Part shown: positions 42,752 to 53,080 of the stretch, piece by piece
Position numbering within the stretch: position 1 is the stretch's first letter
How the letters are laid out: each line of letters opens with the position of its first letter
Origin: Phytophthora colocasiae
Taxonomy: Eukaryota > Oomycota > Peronosporomycetes > Peronosporales > Peronosporaceae
DNA length: 64,000 nucleotides
Assembly (NCBI GenBank): GCA_018806915.1
Contig: JAGKQI010000016.1
Location: forward strand, 124,001 to 188,000
Direction: 5' to 3'
Program-made: the position numbers and the translations under genes
Notes under the pieces: model-generated
What the model saw: the letters and a program-made list of their open reading frames with translations, nothing else
Database searches by the model: none
What the model was told of the DNA's origin: nothing

Positions 42752-42885
42752 AGCCGTCAAGGCTCGGTGCGTAGTAAATGTCGTCAAGCCGCCAGCATTT
42801 TTGAAGGCGTAAGTAAATACACTGGATGTTTTGTTTACGTTGTAAGTGGCTCTACTAGTCGTGACAACCTCCACGAACATTCAAA

Positions 42886-42908
42886 GATAGTGTATTAAAT
42901 ACACTATC
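42886..42908. repeat. perfect palindrome downstream of PG2
   Basis: GATAGTGTATT-A-AATACACTATC, 135 bp after the PG2 stop. Present in the duplicate at 63617-63639. It could end transcription or be the core of a small transposon. Confidence 0.6.
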
Positions 42909-42914
42909 AGCAGA

Positions 42915-43025
42915 AACATACAATAGAGGACTAACGATACGAGCAAAAGCTATGGCGCCTCTTGAAACGCTAGTGTTGGTCGGCGAGTGGCCGTAAGAAT
43001 GCAAAATGCAGAATGAGCTGAGGAT
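42915..43025 (-). pseudogene. polygalacturonase ghost: 5' and 3' flanks without the gene
   Basis: On the minus strand, 43,022 to about 42,970 reads CTCATTCTGCATTTTGC and ACTCGCCGACCAACACTA. It matches the 5' flank of PG3 (46654-46703) at about 45 of 48 bases, including the initiator. Within about 40 bp it passes to CGTTAGTCCTCTAT, which lies in the PG3 3' flank (about 47,858-47,871). The coding region in between is missing. The second copy is near 63,646-63,756. Confidence 0.55.
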
Positions 43026-43098
43026 TAACGCACGAAGGTTGTCGTGGGTTAATTTTTGGTACAGGTGGTGCTGGTCTTACAAGTTGTTGTGTGATCTG

Positions 43099-43145
43099 CC
43101 ACGGAGTGTGTGGAGTTGTTCCGAACAACTCCACACACTCCGTGG
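43099..43145. repeat. 22-bp perfect inverted repeat, hairpin
   Basis: Arms 43099-43120 and 43124-43145 (CCACGGAGTGTGTGGAGTTG... and its complement) flank CCG. An outer pair ACAAGTTGTT / AACAACTTGT extends it. Also at 63830-63876. Possibly a foldback element. Confidence 0.7.
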
Positions 43146-43269
43146 AAGAACAACTTGTTCGAGTTATTAACGAAGAAAGTGGCATTGGTTAGCTTTCACG
43201 CGTGAACGAAGCGTTGCCAATGGTATGGTATAATGCACTGTACAGACTCCTACACGTTGTAGGTGTTCT

Positions 43270-43410
43270 TCTGCACGAGGAAGCGATGTATGATATGCCT
43301 GCCACCCGGTTCAGGCGTGATTTCCTATCGAACAGGAGCGAGCCATAGCGTGGTGTCAGGTTCAAGATTTTCTTCGAGGTCACTATTTTCCCTCAAGGCA
43401 TCAGCTCTTA
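43270..43410. other. spacer
   Basis: No gene or repeat recognised between the inverted repeat and the next MITE. Confidence 0.35.
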
Positions 43411-43800
43411 GAGCATCTCCACCGGTGGGGGTCAAATTGCATATTTGACAAGAATTTCTCTCCACCGGTTGAGGTCAAATTGCGGATTTGACGTAGTCCA
43501 GATTAAGTTCTAGCCAAATTTGACCGAGGACTACGTGGGCGACAGGGGGCGGTATTGGCTTGATTGGACACCACCTCTGATAATATTGAGTTTTACGACA
43601 ACGCCATCATTCGATTGTTGCTACGGTCTTGGTTGGCTGTCCACAAACGGGACCAAGTAAATGCACATGCCAGGAAGCATTTTCAGAATTGTCAATCGTG
43701 GATTGTCTATAGCTGGTATATAAATGCCGACCGGTGTGAGAGCTCAGTATCAAATAACAAATTTGACAAATAACAATTGACCTAACCGGTGGAGATGCTC
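43411..43800. mobile_element. 390-bp MITE with GAGCATCTCCACCGGT ends
   Basis: GAGCATCTCCACCGGT at the left is the exact complement of ACCGGTGGAGATGCTC at the right. Subterminal copies of GGTCAAATTGC / CAAATTTGAC are repeated inside, and there is no coding capacity. TTA precedes and TAA follows, suggesting a PIF/Harbinger-type element, though the flanks are not a simple direct duplication. Confidence 0.75.
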
Positions 43801-44010
43801 TAAAGCTTGTAATCGTGACCTGACATCCATACTCTTGTTATTGAACCAATAACATGCGTCCATTTCTGTCCATTGTGCGACTATCAAATCCTCTCGCTAG
43901 TCGCTACCATGATGTGACACCTGTCTCAAATCACAACGTGACGAAAGCACACATTTGTTGCGTGACGAATCTAGCTTGACCTCCTCTTTTTGATCATTAC
44001 CTCTTCGAGG

Positions 44011-44068
44011 GAAAATCTATGGAGCTCGAGGTTTCGGAGCTCGAGGTACCAAAAAATCATATGTGTTA
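44011..44068 (+). repeat. 58-bp direct repeat, left copy
   Basis: Matches 46096-46153 with two mismatches and contains GGAGCTCGAGGT twice. The pair brackets the TA-flanked transposon at 44084-45847 with about 250 bp to spare on the right. Confidence 0.75.
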
Positions 44069-44083
44069 ACCAAAATAAAAATA

Positions 44084-45847
44084 GTCAACACAAATTGTTA
44101 TTTTATTGCAAATGAATTAAATCCGACAGTTACTGTCAAAGGGTTAATACGATATTTAATTAGGAGAATTGGGCAAATCAGAGGAAGCTTAGTATGTCGC
44201 TGTTGTACGTGAACTCCATTAAAATGTATAATACTGTAGCGCGAAGAAGTATATTTATCACAGTTTTGTAAACAACTCACAGGATCATTTCTCGGTTGCT
44301 TGCAAGGCTAATTAGGGCTGTTGACGATACTTTTGAATTATCGGATTGCTTTGGATAGGTGAGCATGGGGCCGAAGAACTGTGAACTGTGCATCAACATC
44401 GCCGACTGTACGTATTTGAGTATAATCCATTGTAGTGTGAGTTATTCGCTAAGCGTCGGCTGTGTGCGCTATAAGGCTGGCTACCTGTAGTAGTTTTTTG
44501 CTTTCATTTGCAATAAAAACTAAACATTACCCACCTTGGTTCACGGAGATTAACTACAACTATTGGCAATCTGAAAGAAATGGCAAATAAACGAGAGGAG
44601 ACTACTGCATAAAAAGTGGAGACGTTGAACAAACAGTAGCGTAAGCACAAATAGACAATGCGACTCTTAGCTTTCCTTCAAACAAAAGAACAAATTCGTA
44701 ATGCAATGTCATATATTTGCGAAACTTTACAGCAAAGTCTTTCATTCTGTAAATTCTTCCGTAAGTCTTAGAAATGCCCACGGCTAGCGTAACCCAATGC
44801 CCGAGGTGGCAGGTAATCTGGAAAGTAAGACGTCTCTGATTCGTTGCCTTCATCGCTTTGGCCTTGGTTTAAAGCAACTCTCAATGGCGGAAGTTGAGTG
44901 ACTGGTTCAGTGGCATTTTCAAAGAAGGAGTTAGTAGACGTGAGTAGCTCCGTAAATGTTGGTTGTGTAGTTGGTGGGGTCGCTGGATGATTAAGGTCGA
45001 CACGCTCGCTGAAAGTTGCATCTCTGGCCGTGCCTGAACTGCCGTGATTTTTCTTGTGCGATTTTGTCTTACGTTTCTTGGACTTCTTGGACTGTAGTGG
45101 GGCTGGTTCTAACACTCTTGATCTCGAGTCCTCTGCGATACCACGAGGAGTCAGCCAGTGAGCATGGAAGTCTTGAACCTGTAGCGTCTTTTGCCGATTA
45201 GATTTGTTCGCATCGACTGCTTCAATACGAATCTTCATCTTGCACCCAATTTTTCTTGTTCCCCGTTGTGTACGAACTCGATCTTCCTCTCGGATGTGAC
45301 GTGTGTTCTTGGTTTTCCGTAGTGGTCGCATTGAAAATCACGTTGTCGAATTTCTTTTGCCTTGTTTTCCTTGTTATGGGCCTTTGTCACGTCAATAACT
45401 TGGCGCCGATTCCACGCGTGAAGGGCAGTCTCTGCCTCTTCATAAGAGTCAAATACTTGTTCCGGAGGTGGCGGAATGATGTAGCTCGAGGTTGTTGGTG
45501 GAGGTGGTGCCGATGTTGGTGTTGAAGCCATAATCAAATAATGAATGCACTTGAAAAGAGCAAAACTCAAAGGCAAATGTAGGTTTCACGCCTTGTTTTA
45601 CAGGCCACGTGAGTTTCATAGCCAAATATTGAAAAGGAGGCCATGTGGGTTTCATAACCGAATACTGAAAAGTAGCAAAACATCTCATGAGTGCGATGCA
45701 GCCTACATTTAACTAATGGATCCATAATAACCACCAAAAGTACTCTTAGAATAACCACTACTCATTGAATAACCGCTAGAATATTCACTAGAATAACCGC
45801 TATGAGGTAATTAATTCATTTGCAATAAAATAACAATTTGTGTTGAC
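44084..45847. mobile_element. 1,764-bp DNA transposon with perfect 37-bp TIRs and TA target
   Basis: The left TIR GTCAACACAAATTG... (44084-44120) is the exact complement of 45811-45847. TA flanks both ends, as in the Tc1/mariner/pogo group. The interior encodes no DDE transposase but a FAR1-like DNA-binding protein on the minus strand. It is likely non-autonomous and mobilised by a related element. Confidence 0.8.
44768..45576 (-). pseudogene. FAR1-like DNA-binding protein in the transposon, one frameshift
   Basis: The upstream frame (from 45576; a second ATG at 45531 is a better start) has a Pro/Thr-rich N-terminus and FDSYEEAETALHAWN...FQCDHYGKP. The downstream frame (to 44768) continues with GTRKIGCKMKIRIEAV and FHAHW. 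Together they have the spacing of the FAR1/WRKY-GCM1 zinc domain (Cys, Cys, His...His). A Lys-rich stretch KKSKKRKTKSHKK may be a nuclear signal; the C-terminus is disordered. The break is near 45,290. Confidence 0.5.
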
Positions 45848-46095
45848 TAAGTTGAGCTACGTAGTTTGGAGCCAAACCAGCGCGTCCTGGCTGCCAGACT
45901 GGTCTATATGAACGGTACCTTGCTTGTGGAGGTATCTACTACTGTTCACCATACAGGTACGTTAGATTTCTCACGTGTATGGCGGATCATTGTGATCTCA
46001 TAGATGTGCAAACAGCTTTATGAGCACTTCTAACAAGTGTATTACGAGAAGAATGCGAAGCCAATTCACGATCGATTTGCGAAGTCGAAGAGGGG

Positions 46096-46153
46096 GAAAA
46101 TCTATGGAGCTCGAGGTTACGGAGCTCGAGGTACCAAAAAATCAAATGTGTTA
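46096..46153 (+). repeat. 58-bp direct repeat, right copy
   Basis: Partner of 44011-44068. Confidence 0.75.
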
Positions 46154-46653
46154 GTCGATTGCCTTGGAGACTAAACGCGTTAGTCGGCGGAACTCGAAAT
46201 AACTGGCGGTATCTTGGCAAATCTAGTCTTGTTTAGCTATCGGCCGTAAATATTTTTCCAGCCGAGATCACCAGTGATGAAATATCCTTTTGTGCCTCGA
46301 TCGTACGTATTCTAATGCTTCAACGAATTGGCAGACTGGTATCAGGTCCATCATGATGAGCAGAAAGATGTGGGCTTCAGTGTTGTAACGTGAAAATGGT
46401 TGTTCGAGCTCTGATCCGTTTGGAGCGCGTGATGTTCGCCGCATTGCCACATGGGGTGGGACCAGTAGTCACGTATCTGGCCAGAGCGAACAGCCCAACG
46501 ACAAGGACGCACCAAAAAACAGCAAAAAGGATCCCACGCCTCACCTCTACTGCTCGCTTGGTGAAGTTGAGTCTAGACGGCTGACCTCAACACCGAAGTT
46601 CTATCCTGAGCCAGTACACGCTCCCTTTAACTCGTTAACCATCGGTCTCCCGT
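46154..46653. other. intergenic, nothing recognised
   Basis: Short open frames only, with no domains. It ends at the PG3 promoter. Confidence 0.4.
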
Positions 46654-46654
46654 C

Positions 46655-46668
46655 TCATTCTGCTTTTT
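46655..46668 (+). promoter_or_regulatory. initiator-like motif of PG3
   Basis: TCATTCTGCTTTTT, 39 bp before the ATG. Confidence 0.45.
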
Positions 46669-46706
46669 GCATTCTTACAGCCACTCGCCGACCAACACTA
46701 ACACCC

Positions 46707-47766
46707 ATGAAGCTCTTCTCCACTGCGATCGCAGCCCTCGCGCTCCTCGCCGCCAATGTTAACGGATCGCCCATGATGCGTCAGGCGGAAGAGGCCTCCA
46801 CCTGCACCCTCTCCGGCACGTACAAGTCCGGCACCGACATCTCGTCCTGCAGCACACTCACCATCGGCACTCTAAGCGTACCCGCTGGTGTCACGCTGGA
46901 CCTGAGCAAGGCCAAGACTGGGGCCAGCATCAAGATCTCCGGCACTGTCACGTTCGGTCAGAAGAAGTGGGCTGGTCCGCTCGTGCTGCTTGGTGGTAGT
47001 AACCTCAAGGTCAGCGGTTCCGGTACTCTTGACGGTCAGGATCTTGGTACTGGAAGCAGGGCACATCAATCAGCCGTCCTGTATTCTTCCGTCTCCACGC
47101 CGTCACGGGTTCTACGCTGTCAGGATTCAAGATCAAGAACTCGCCATACCGGACCTTCAGCATCCTCAACTCGGAGAAAACTACCATTAGTGGCCTCACG
47201 CTTGACTCGAGCGCAGGCGACGGTACCGCCAAAAACACGGACGGCTTCGACTTGAGCAAGAACAACTACGTGACCATCACAGGCAACAAGATCTACAACC
47301 AGGATGACTGCCTTGCTATGCAGTCCAGCACTAACACTGTCTTCAGCAACAACTACTGTAGTGGTGGTCACGGTATTTCAATCGGCTCGCTTGGTGGTTC
47401 CAGTGTGAGCTCCGCCGACACGGTATCAGGCCTCACAGTCAAGGAAAACACCATCGTCAACAGCGTCAACGGTATCCGTATCAAGACCATCGTGGACCTC
47501 AAGGGTCTCATGTCTGACGTCACTTACACTGACAATAAGCTGAGCAATGTCAAGAACGCCATCGTGATGCACTCGGACTACAGCAAGTCCAAGGCGCAGT
47601 GACCATTAAGGGTATCACAATCTCGGGTCTCTCGGGAACGGCCACCAACCTGTACGACATTGTGGTCAACTCCAAGGTGGTGTCCAACTGGAAGTTCTCG
47701 GGCGTTACTGTCAAGGCATCCAAGACAGGCAAGTGCAGTGGTCAGCCAAGCACCGTCAAGTGCTAA
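46707..47766 (+). pseudogene. PG3: polygalacturonase with two frame lesions
   Basis: Signal peptide MKLFSTAIAALALLAANVNG and propeptide are intact. The family text continues to GTLDGQ, then loses one base near 47,040. It resumes in the next frame through NTDGFD, NQDDC, GGHGIS and RIK, all catalytic residues present. Near 47,595, after DYSKSK, a deletion of roughly 20 bases shifts the frame again. The true end SGQPSTVKC and TAA follow at 47,766. One or both lesions could be sequence errors, but the second is too large for a homopolymer slip. No intron. Confidence 0.85.
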
Positions 47767-48124
47767 GCTGTCTAGCTCGCATGGCGCCATCTCCTTGATG
47801 TTTGGTGCTGTGTACTCTTGTGTTTCGACAGGAAATCCTAACCTTCGTGCATATCGTTCGTTAGTCCTCTATGAGTTTGTGCTTTGATAAATACACTCTT
47901 TTGAATGGTTTCGTCTAATGGAGTTTGTTCTCTTCTCAGCGCGAAATAATTCAATATGACCTGCATACAATGATATGTGAGAATTACGCTCTTCCCTTCA
48001 GGAGCTAGATAAAGGAAAGCTATCGTGTTAGCAAGAAGTATTAGCTTGTCGTATATTCTGAATCGCCGCTTTGTTGGAAACCTTTGCGTCGGTCGATTTG
48101 AGGGAAAGGGTCGTTATTTAACCC
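47767..48124. other. spacer between convergent PG3 and PG4
   Basis: The 3' flanks of the two genes. It contains the CGTTAGTCCTCTAT block also found in the PG ghost at 42.9 kb. No gene. Confidence 0.5.
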
Positions 48125-49267
48125 TTAGCAAGTGATTCCAGCCGGCTGACCCTTGCAGGAACCCTTCGCACCGCTCACAGTAATTCCCTTGAACGTCCAT
48201 CCTGACACCACACTTGGGTTCACCACGATGTCGTAAATCTGGTCAGCCGTACCTGTGAGGCCATCCACGGTGATGTCCGAGATCGTCACTAAGCTGGTTG
48301 CAGCCCCCGTGTAAGCCCCGGCCGATCGACTGTAGTCCGAGTGGATGGCGATGGCATTTTCCACATTGTTGAGCTGGTTGTTGATGTATTTCACGTTGGT
48401 AACTAGCCCCTTCATTCCAATCAGCGCCTTGATACGGAGACCGTTGTCGCTGTTGGTGATGGTGTTCCCCTGAACGGTGAGACCAGACACCGTCGTAGTC
48501 TGGTCAACAGCCGCACCACCAATAGAACCGACTGAGATACCGTGGCTTCCACTGCAGAGATTGTTGCTGAAGATCGTATTGGTGCTGGATTGCATCGCAA
48601 GACAGTCGTCCTGGTTGTAAATCTTGTTGCCAGTGATCGTCACATGATCATTCTTGGTCATATCGAAGCCGTCCGTGTTTTGAGCAAGACCATTGCCAGC
48701 ACTGGAGTCCAGCGTGAGCCCAGTGATAGTCGTTTGCTGACAGGTGACGACGCTAAACGTACGAAACGGAGAGTTTTTCACTGTGAAGCCCGAAATATTC
48801 GAACCAACGACATTTTGCAGCTTTACGAAAACAGGACGAGTGATCGATTCTCCTGCTTCCAGTACCAGTCGCCCTGACCGTCCAAAGTACCGGATCCCTT
48901 GACGGTGAGGGAATTACCACTGATCGACATGAGGGGGCCAAGCCATTTTGCGGTGCCAAAGGTAGTCGTGCCGGTGAAGTTGATGGTGGCACCATTCTTC
49001 GCCTTACTCAGATCAAGAAGGTCGTCGTGCCGGTGAACTCAATTGTAGCCCCTGCGCGGGTCTTGCTCAAGTCCAAAGTGATGCCGGCGGGGACCGTCAG
49101 AGACCCAACGGTGATGGTGCTGCAGGACGAGATGTCGGTGCCCGCCTTGTACGTCCCGGTGAGGTTGCAGGGCCGCTGGCCTCCTGTTCCTGACGCATCA
49201 TAGGCAGACTGTTGGCTGCAGGAACGAAGAGCGTAACAGCGGCGACTACGATAGAGAAGAGCTTCAT
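48125..49267 (-). pseudogene. PG4: polygalacturonase with frameshifts and a partial internal duplication
   Basis: ATG 49267 starts a signal peptide (MKLFSIVVAAVTLFVPAANS), but the frame is lost before the mature domain. A roughly 59-bp segment encoding DLSK...GATI.FTGTTTF occurs twice in a row (48960-49018 and 49019-49077) in diverged form, and the join brings a TGA. A further missing base near 48,850 precedes the final open frame (48781-48125) with NTDGFD, NQDDC, GSHGIS (Ser for the usual second Gly) and RIK. The duplicated units differ enough to suggest a join of two paralogues. Confidence 0.85.
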
Positions 49268-49299
49268 TGTCTTGGAGCTTGAGGTGCGTCGTTGGCTGC

Positions 49300-49313
49300 A
49301 AAATTGAAAGTGA
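49300..49313 (-). promoter_or_regulatory. initiator-like motif of PG4
   Basis: The minus strand reads TCACTTTCAATTTT, 33 bp from the ATG. Confidence 0.45.
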
Positions 49314-49856
49314 GACTGAATGAAACCAGAGGCTTGTTGAATTGTCCCTGAAAGTGCGTGCTGCTCATGTATTCACTTATATCGGTTCAAGTGTATCTGT
49401 ACGGCCACGATCTAAGACGTGCTAAACCGGGCCATTTCGTTCGTACGTACAGACATTTCGCGCAGTGTTTGCACAGAAAACGCCATCCACATCTTGCGAC
49501 TTATTGCCGAGAAGTTGTGGTGCAGTGCCGTTGCATCGGTCCTCGGATGCATAAGGTTTCACGTAAAGCCTATGAAGTGAGTACACTCGTTTTTGAGTCC
49601 AATGTACCCGGCAGTTGCAGTAAGCTTACATCGATTTTCGCAATGGTAGTCGCGGCAACCTCGAAAGCTGGAGAATGGTCGCTTCGCAGGTGTACATACA
49701 TACATCTCGCACGTGCGATTTTAGTCGCTTAATCGCTTGTGAGCGATAAGGATGGTGCGGGCTCGATGTTTTTGGACGGGGTTGTGGCACTTCGTCCATG
49801 GACTTCTGTTTCTGAAAGTATTCGGTTCGTGGGGCCTGTACATTAATTTTCCTATG
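49314..49856. other. intergenic upstream of PG4
   Basis: A 124-codon frame (49358-49732) shows no family features. Nothing else was seen. Confidence 0.35.
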
Positions 49857-49989
49857 ACTACTAACGTATAATACCGATTAGTACGCCCCTATCGAATAGA
49901 GCGCCTTTCGATTAAAGTTTTCAATGGACAGCGCTGTATTAAAATAGAGCGCGGAGCTTTATTCGGTATTACCAGTATACGTTAGTAGT
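49857..49989. mobile_element. 133-bp MITE
   Basis: ACTACTAACGTATA at the left pairs with TATACGTTAGTAGT at the right; inner parts (ATACCGATTA / TATTCGGTATTACC) continue the pairing imperfectly. No clear target duplication. Confidence 0.6.
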
Positions 49990-50407
49990 GTCCAACGTAC
50001 ACAGCACAAGTGAAGTACTGCACAAAAGTTTTGTTAAATTAGACAGCAGCGCTGTAATAAAATGCGTACTGTACCTCAATCAGTATTTTCATGAGAACGA
50101 AAGCCTTGCAAACATCTACACATTATTCACAATCATGTTATCTCTTTGGCCTTCAATAGGCTCTTGGTGCACTAAAACTAGACGAGGTGCTCTAAATGGA
50201 AAGGCTGTTGGGCAAACCAGCAATCTTTCCCTTCACCGAAGCGCTCACCTTCACATTCGAGAAGGCCAAGGCAGACACTGCCTTCGGGTTAGTGACAATG
50301 TCATACAGGTTCGTAGCAGAACCGGTAAGGCCCGAAACGGTAACGTCCGAAATGGTCACCTGGCTGGTAGGGGAGCCCGTGTAGCCACCCTTAGACTTGC
50401 TGTAGTC

Positions 50408-50823
50408 TGTTGAGATTGCACTTCGCCGTCTCCTATACTGGGTCCCTACCTCGAAGCACGCAGCTTTCACGCGCACAACGCGTGCCAAGTGAGGACAACA
50501 GTGGAAGACGCGTGGATGCTGCAATACGATTGGCGGTCTACCTTGGATACACTATTCTGATTGGACGAGAACTTCAATTTGCTGATCTCAAGATGTGCAC
50601 AAATCGTTCCCGTTACATCAATCGTTCCCGTTACATCAAGCGTTCCCGTTTCACAAGGCGTTCCCGTTACATCAAGCGTTCCCGTTTCACAAAGGTCTAC
50701 AAGGGACGCTCAAGGAGAGCAAGGGTAGATTAGTGAATGCGGGCTAACTCAATAAACTCACTTTTGGATTTACTTCCTCCTACTCACTTCACTATCAAGC
50801 CTCGATTCGCTATACTCTCAATT
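50408..50823 (+). repeat. 5' LTR of copia element 2
   Basis: Contains five 18-bp units (CGTTCCCGTTACATCAAG and variants) at 50604-50693. Confidence 0.9.
50604..50693 (+). repeat. 18-bp minisatellite in the LTR
   Basis: Five units here, six in the 3' LTR (55040-55147). Two unit types alternate, ending ACATCAAG or TCACAAGG. Confidence 0.85.
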
Positions 50824-50838
50824 GGTTATGAGCCCAAG
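50824..50838 (+). other. copia 2 primer binding site, half-tRNA type, overlapping the gag ATG
   Basis: GGTTATGAGCCCAAG is complementary to the initiator tRNA-Met anticodon stem-loop, as in copia element 1. The ATG inside it (50828-50830) is in frame with gag. Confidence 0.7.
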
Positions 50839-51570
50839 CTACGCCGACAACATCGACAAGCTCGTGGAAGACAACTACTTCCACTGGGAGTTCAACATGC
50901 GGATGAAGCTCGCTCGGAAGGGACTGCTACCGCAGATCATCAAGCCCGAGTTCGACCAAGTGAGTGATCGCTCCACGGCGGAATGGAAGACCAACGATCT
51001 GAAGGCACTTGGTGTTATCGCTGGAGACGTGAGTCTCACGTACCAAGTCTACGTCCGTGGAGCACTGACTGCCGCTGAGGCGTGGACGATGCTCGAGGAG
51101 CACTTCAACAAGAAGACGCTCAAGAACCGGCTTCTCGTCACCAAGAAGTTGAACAACTTCAAGATGGAGCCAGGACCAAGTTCGCTTCCCACGTCGATCA
51201 GTTCAAGGAGATCGTCCTCCAGATGGAGACGATCGGTGAGACTCTGGATGAGACTCGCCAGCTCGTGTTGCTCCTTGGCAGTCTGACGGACGAGTACAAG
51301 ATGATATGTACTGTCCTCGAGAATACGCCAAACGTGTCGCTGGCCTACGCGATTCAAGCTCTCTGGTGTTCAAGCTTCGGATGAATCGTCATCGGCTCAA
51401 GAGAAGGCTTTCGCTACGAAGAAGAAGGACTTCGGGGCAAGCGTCGCTTCAACGGCAAGTGCTTCTACTGCAAGAAGCAAGGGCACCGAGAGTTCGAGTG
51501 CCGCAAGAAGAAAGCCGACCAAGAACGAGGGCAAGCTGCGCAAGAGGAAGCGTCCGACGACTTCTCGTTC
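50828..51570 (+). pseudogene. copia 2 gag, frameshifted
   Basis: Starts MSPSYADNIDKLVEDNYFHW (retroviral-type copia gag N-terminus). It changes frame near 51,175 and again near 51,360-51,420, and reaches a zinc knuckle CFYCKKQGHREFEC at about 51,460-51,500. The changes look like single-base losses. Confidence 0.75.
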
Positions 51571-52117
51571 ATGGCTACGAGTGCGATGACCAAGAGTGAA
51601 TGGCTCGTCGACTCTGGTGCAAGTTCGCACATGACCAGCGTCCGGGACAAGTTTGTGTCCATGAAGGAGCTGAAGACGCCAGTCCGCATCACGATCGCGG
51701 ATGGCTCGAAAATCGACGCAGTTGCAAAGGACACCGTCGGGTTGAAGCTGATGGACGGGAAGTCTGTCAAGCTGTCGGATGTCCTGTACATCCCAGAAGT
51801 TGAAGGAAGCCTCATCTCGGTGTCGAAGCTGGCCGAGAAAGGAGTCGTCGCCCAGTTCAGCAAGGACAAGTGTACCTTTCGCTACGGGGACGCTACTGTG
51901 ATGGAAGCTAAGCGCTGTGGAAATGTCTACAAGCTGAAGACAGTGGGGACGAGGTGTGTCATGCTGCAACGACCACTCGCAAGGAGCCATGGGCTGTTGT
52001 GCACGCCCGACTCGGCCACATCCCGTTCAAGCGTTATGAGAAACTACTTACCATGGCAGAAGGAGTGCCTCGCATTACGGATGGAGTCCTGGGGACGACG
52101 TATGCGCTGGCTGCTGC
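51571..52117 (+). pseudogene. copia 2 protease and pre-integrase region
   Basis: Protease active site WLVDSGASSHMTS at about 51,600, then LSDVLYIPEVEGSLISVSKL typical of copia proteases. The frame is lost near 51,960 just before the zinc-binding HARLGH part of the pre-integrase domain. Confidence 0.8.
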
Positions 52118-53008
52118 ATGGGCAAGATGAAAGCTGACGACTATCCAAGGCATCCGGAGAAGGTCGTCAAGAGTGCAGGTGTGCTTGAACTGGTGCATAC
52201 GGACGTGATGGGTCCGATGCAGACGAGGACACCTGGTGGTTGCACGTACGTTGTGACATTCATTGACGACTACTCACGTCACGTGACCGTCCACTTCATG
52301 AAAGCGAAGTCGGAGGTGCTGTCCAAGTTCAAAATCTACAAGGCAGCGATGGAGAACGCTACGGGCAAGAGTATCAAGCGTCTGCGTTCGGACAATGGTG
52401 GTGAATACACCGGTCGCCAGTTCAAGGCGTTCCTCAACCAGCATGGCATCAAGCATGAGAAGACGGTGCCATACACGCCTCAGCAGAACGGTCTGGCTGA
52501 GCGCATGAACCGGAGCCTCGTGGAGATGGCTCGTTGTCTGCTCTACCATGAGAGCGTCAACAAGAAGTGGTGGGCCGAGGCGGTCAACACTGCTGCGTGG
52601 ATCATCAATCGGATCCCCAACTCGGTGACTGTGAAGACACCGTTCGAGATTGTGCACAAATCGAAGCCACAGCTCAGGAACGTCAAGGTGTTTGGTGCTC
52701 TTGGCTACGCTCACATCCCCGACGAGAAGCGTCGCAAGTTGGATGCCAAAGCGTTCACATGTCGTTTCCTTGGATACGAGGATGGTGTGAAGGGCTACCG
52801 AGTCCTCAATGTGTCAACGGGTAAGGTGCAAATCGTTCGCACTGTGAAGTTCATCGAAACGACCAATCCCCAGCACCTCATGGTACAGGATGAAGATGAA
52901 CCAGCAACCAACGTGCCTGTCATGGTGGACAACCGTCCAAGGGTTCAATGGAGATTGTTCCGGTCGTTGTTGAAGGTGCTGACGTCATTCCACTTCAACG
53001 TGACGTGA
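52118..53008 (+). pseudogene. copia 2 integrase
   Basis: Integrase core with VHTDVMGPM, IDDYSRHVTV, RSDNGGEY and the Glu in QQNGLAERMNRSL, then the copia C-terminal region KVFGALGYAHIP...KCRFLGY-like. The frame runs out at 53008 before RT. Confidence 0.85.
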
Positions 53009-53080
53009 ACAGTCAAATCATCCCTTACGAGTCCACCCATCCCATGATTACTCGTTCGCGTACTCGTAACATCGACGAAA

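Larger units (their letters stand above)
35755..43269. repeat. segmental duplication, left copy
   Basis: Matches 56519-64000 in the same orientation with scattered substitutions and many short indels. The left border is exactly the MITE end. The right border is unknown because the second copy runs off the window, so the matching unit is at least 7.5 kb; if the arrangement is tandem the repeat period is 20.76 kb. Confidence 0.9.

Noticed and set aside
44011..46153. 58-bp direct repeats as LTRs of an element
   Set aside because: Too short, no TG...CA ends, and the interior is a separate TA-flanked transposon plus unrelated sequence.
49358..49732. 124-codon protein gene
   Set aside because: Composition is not coding-like and it has no family features.
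50604..50693. CRISPR-like or coding repeat
   Set aside because: An 18-bp minisatellite inside both LTRs, without spacers.
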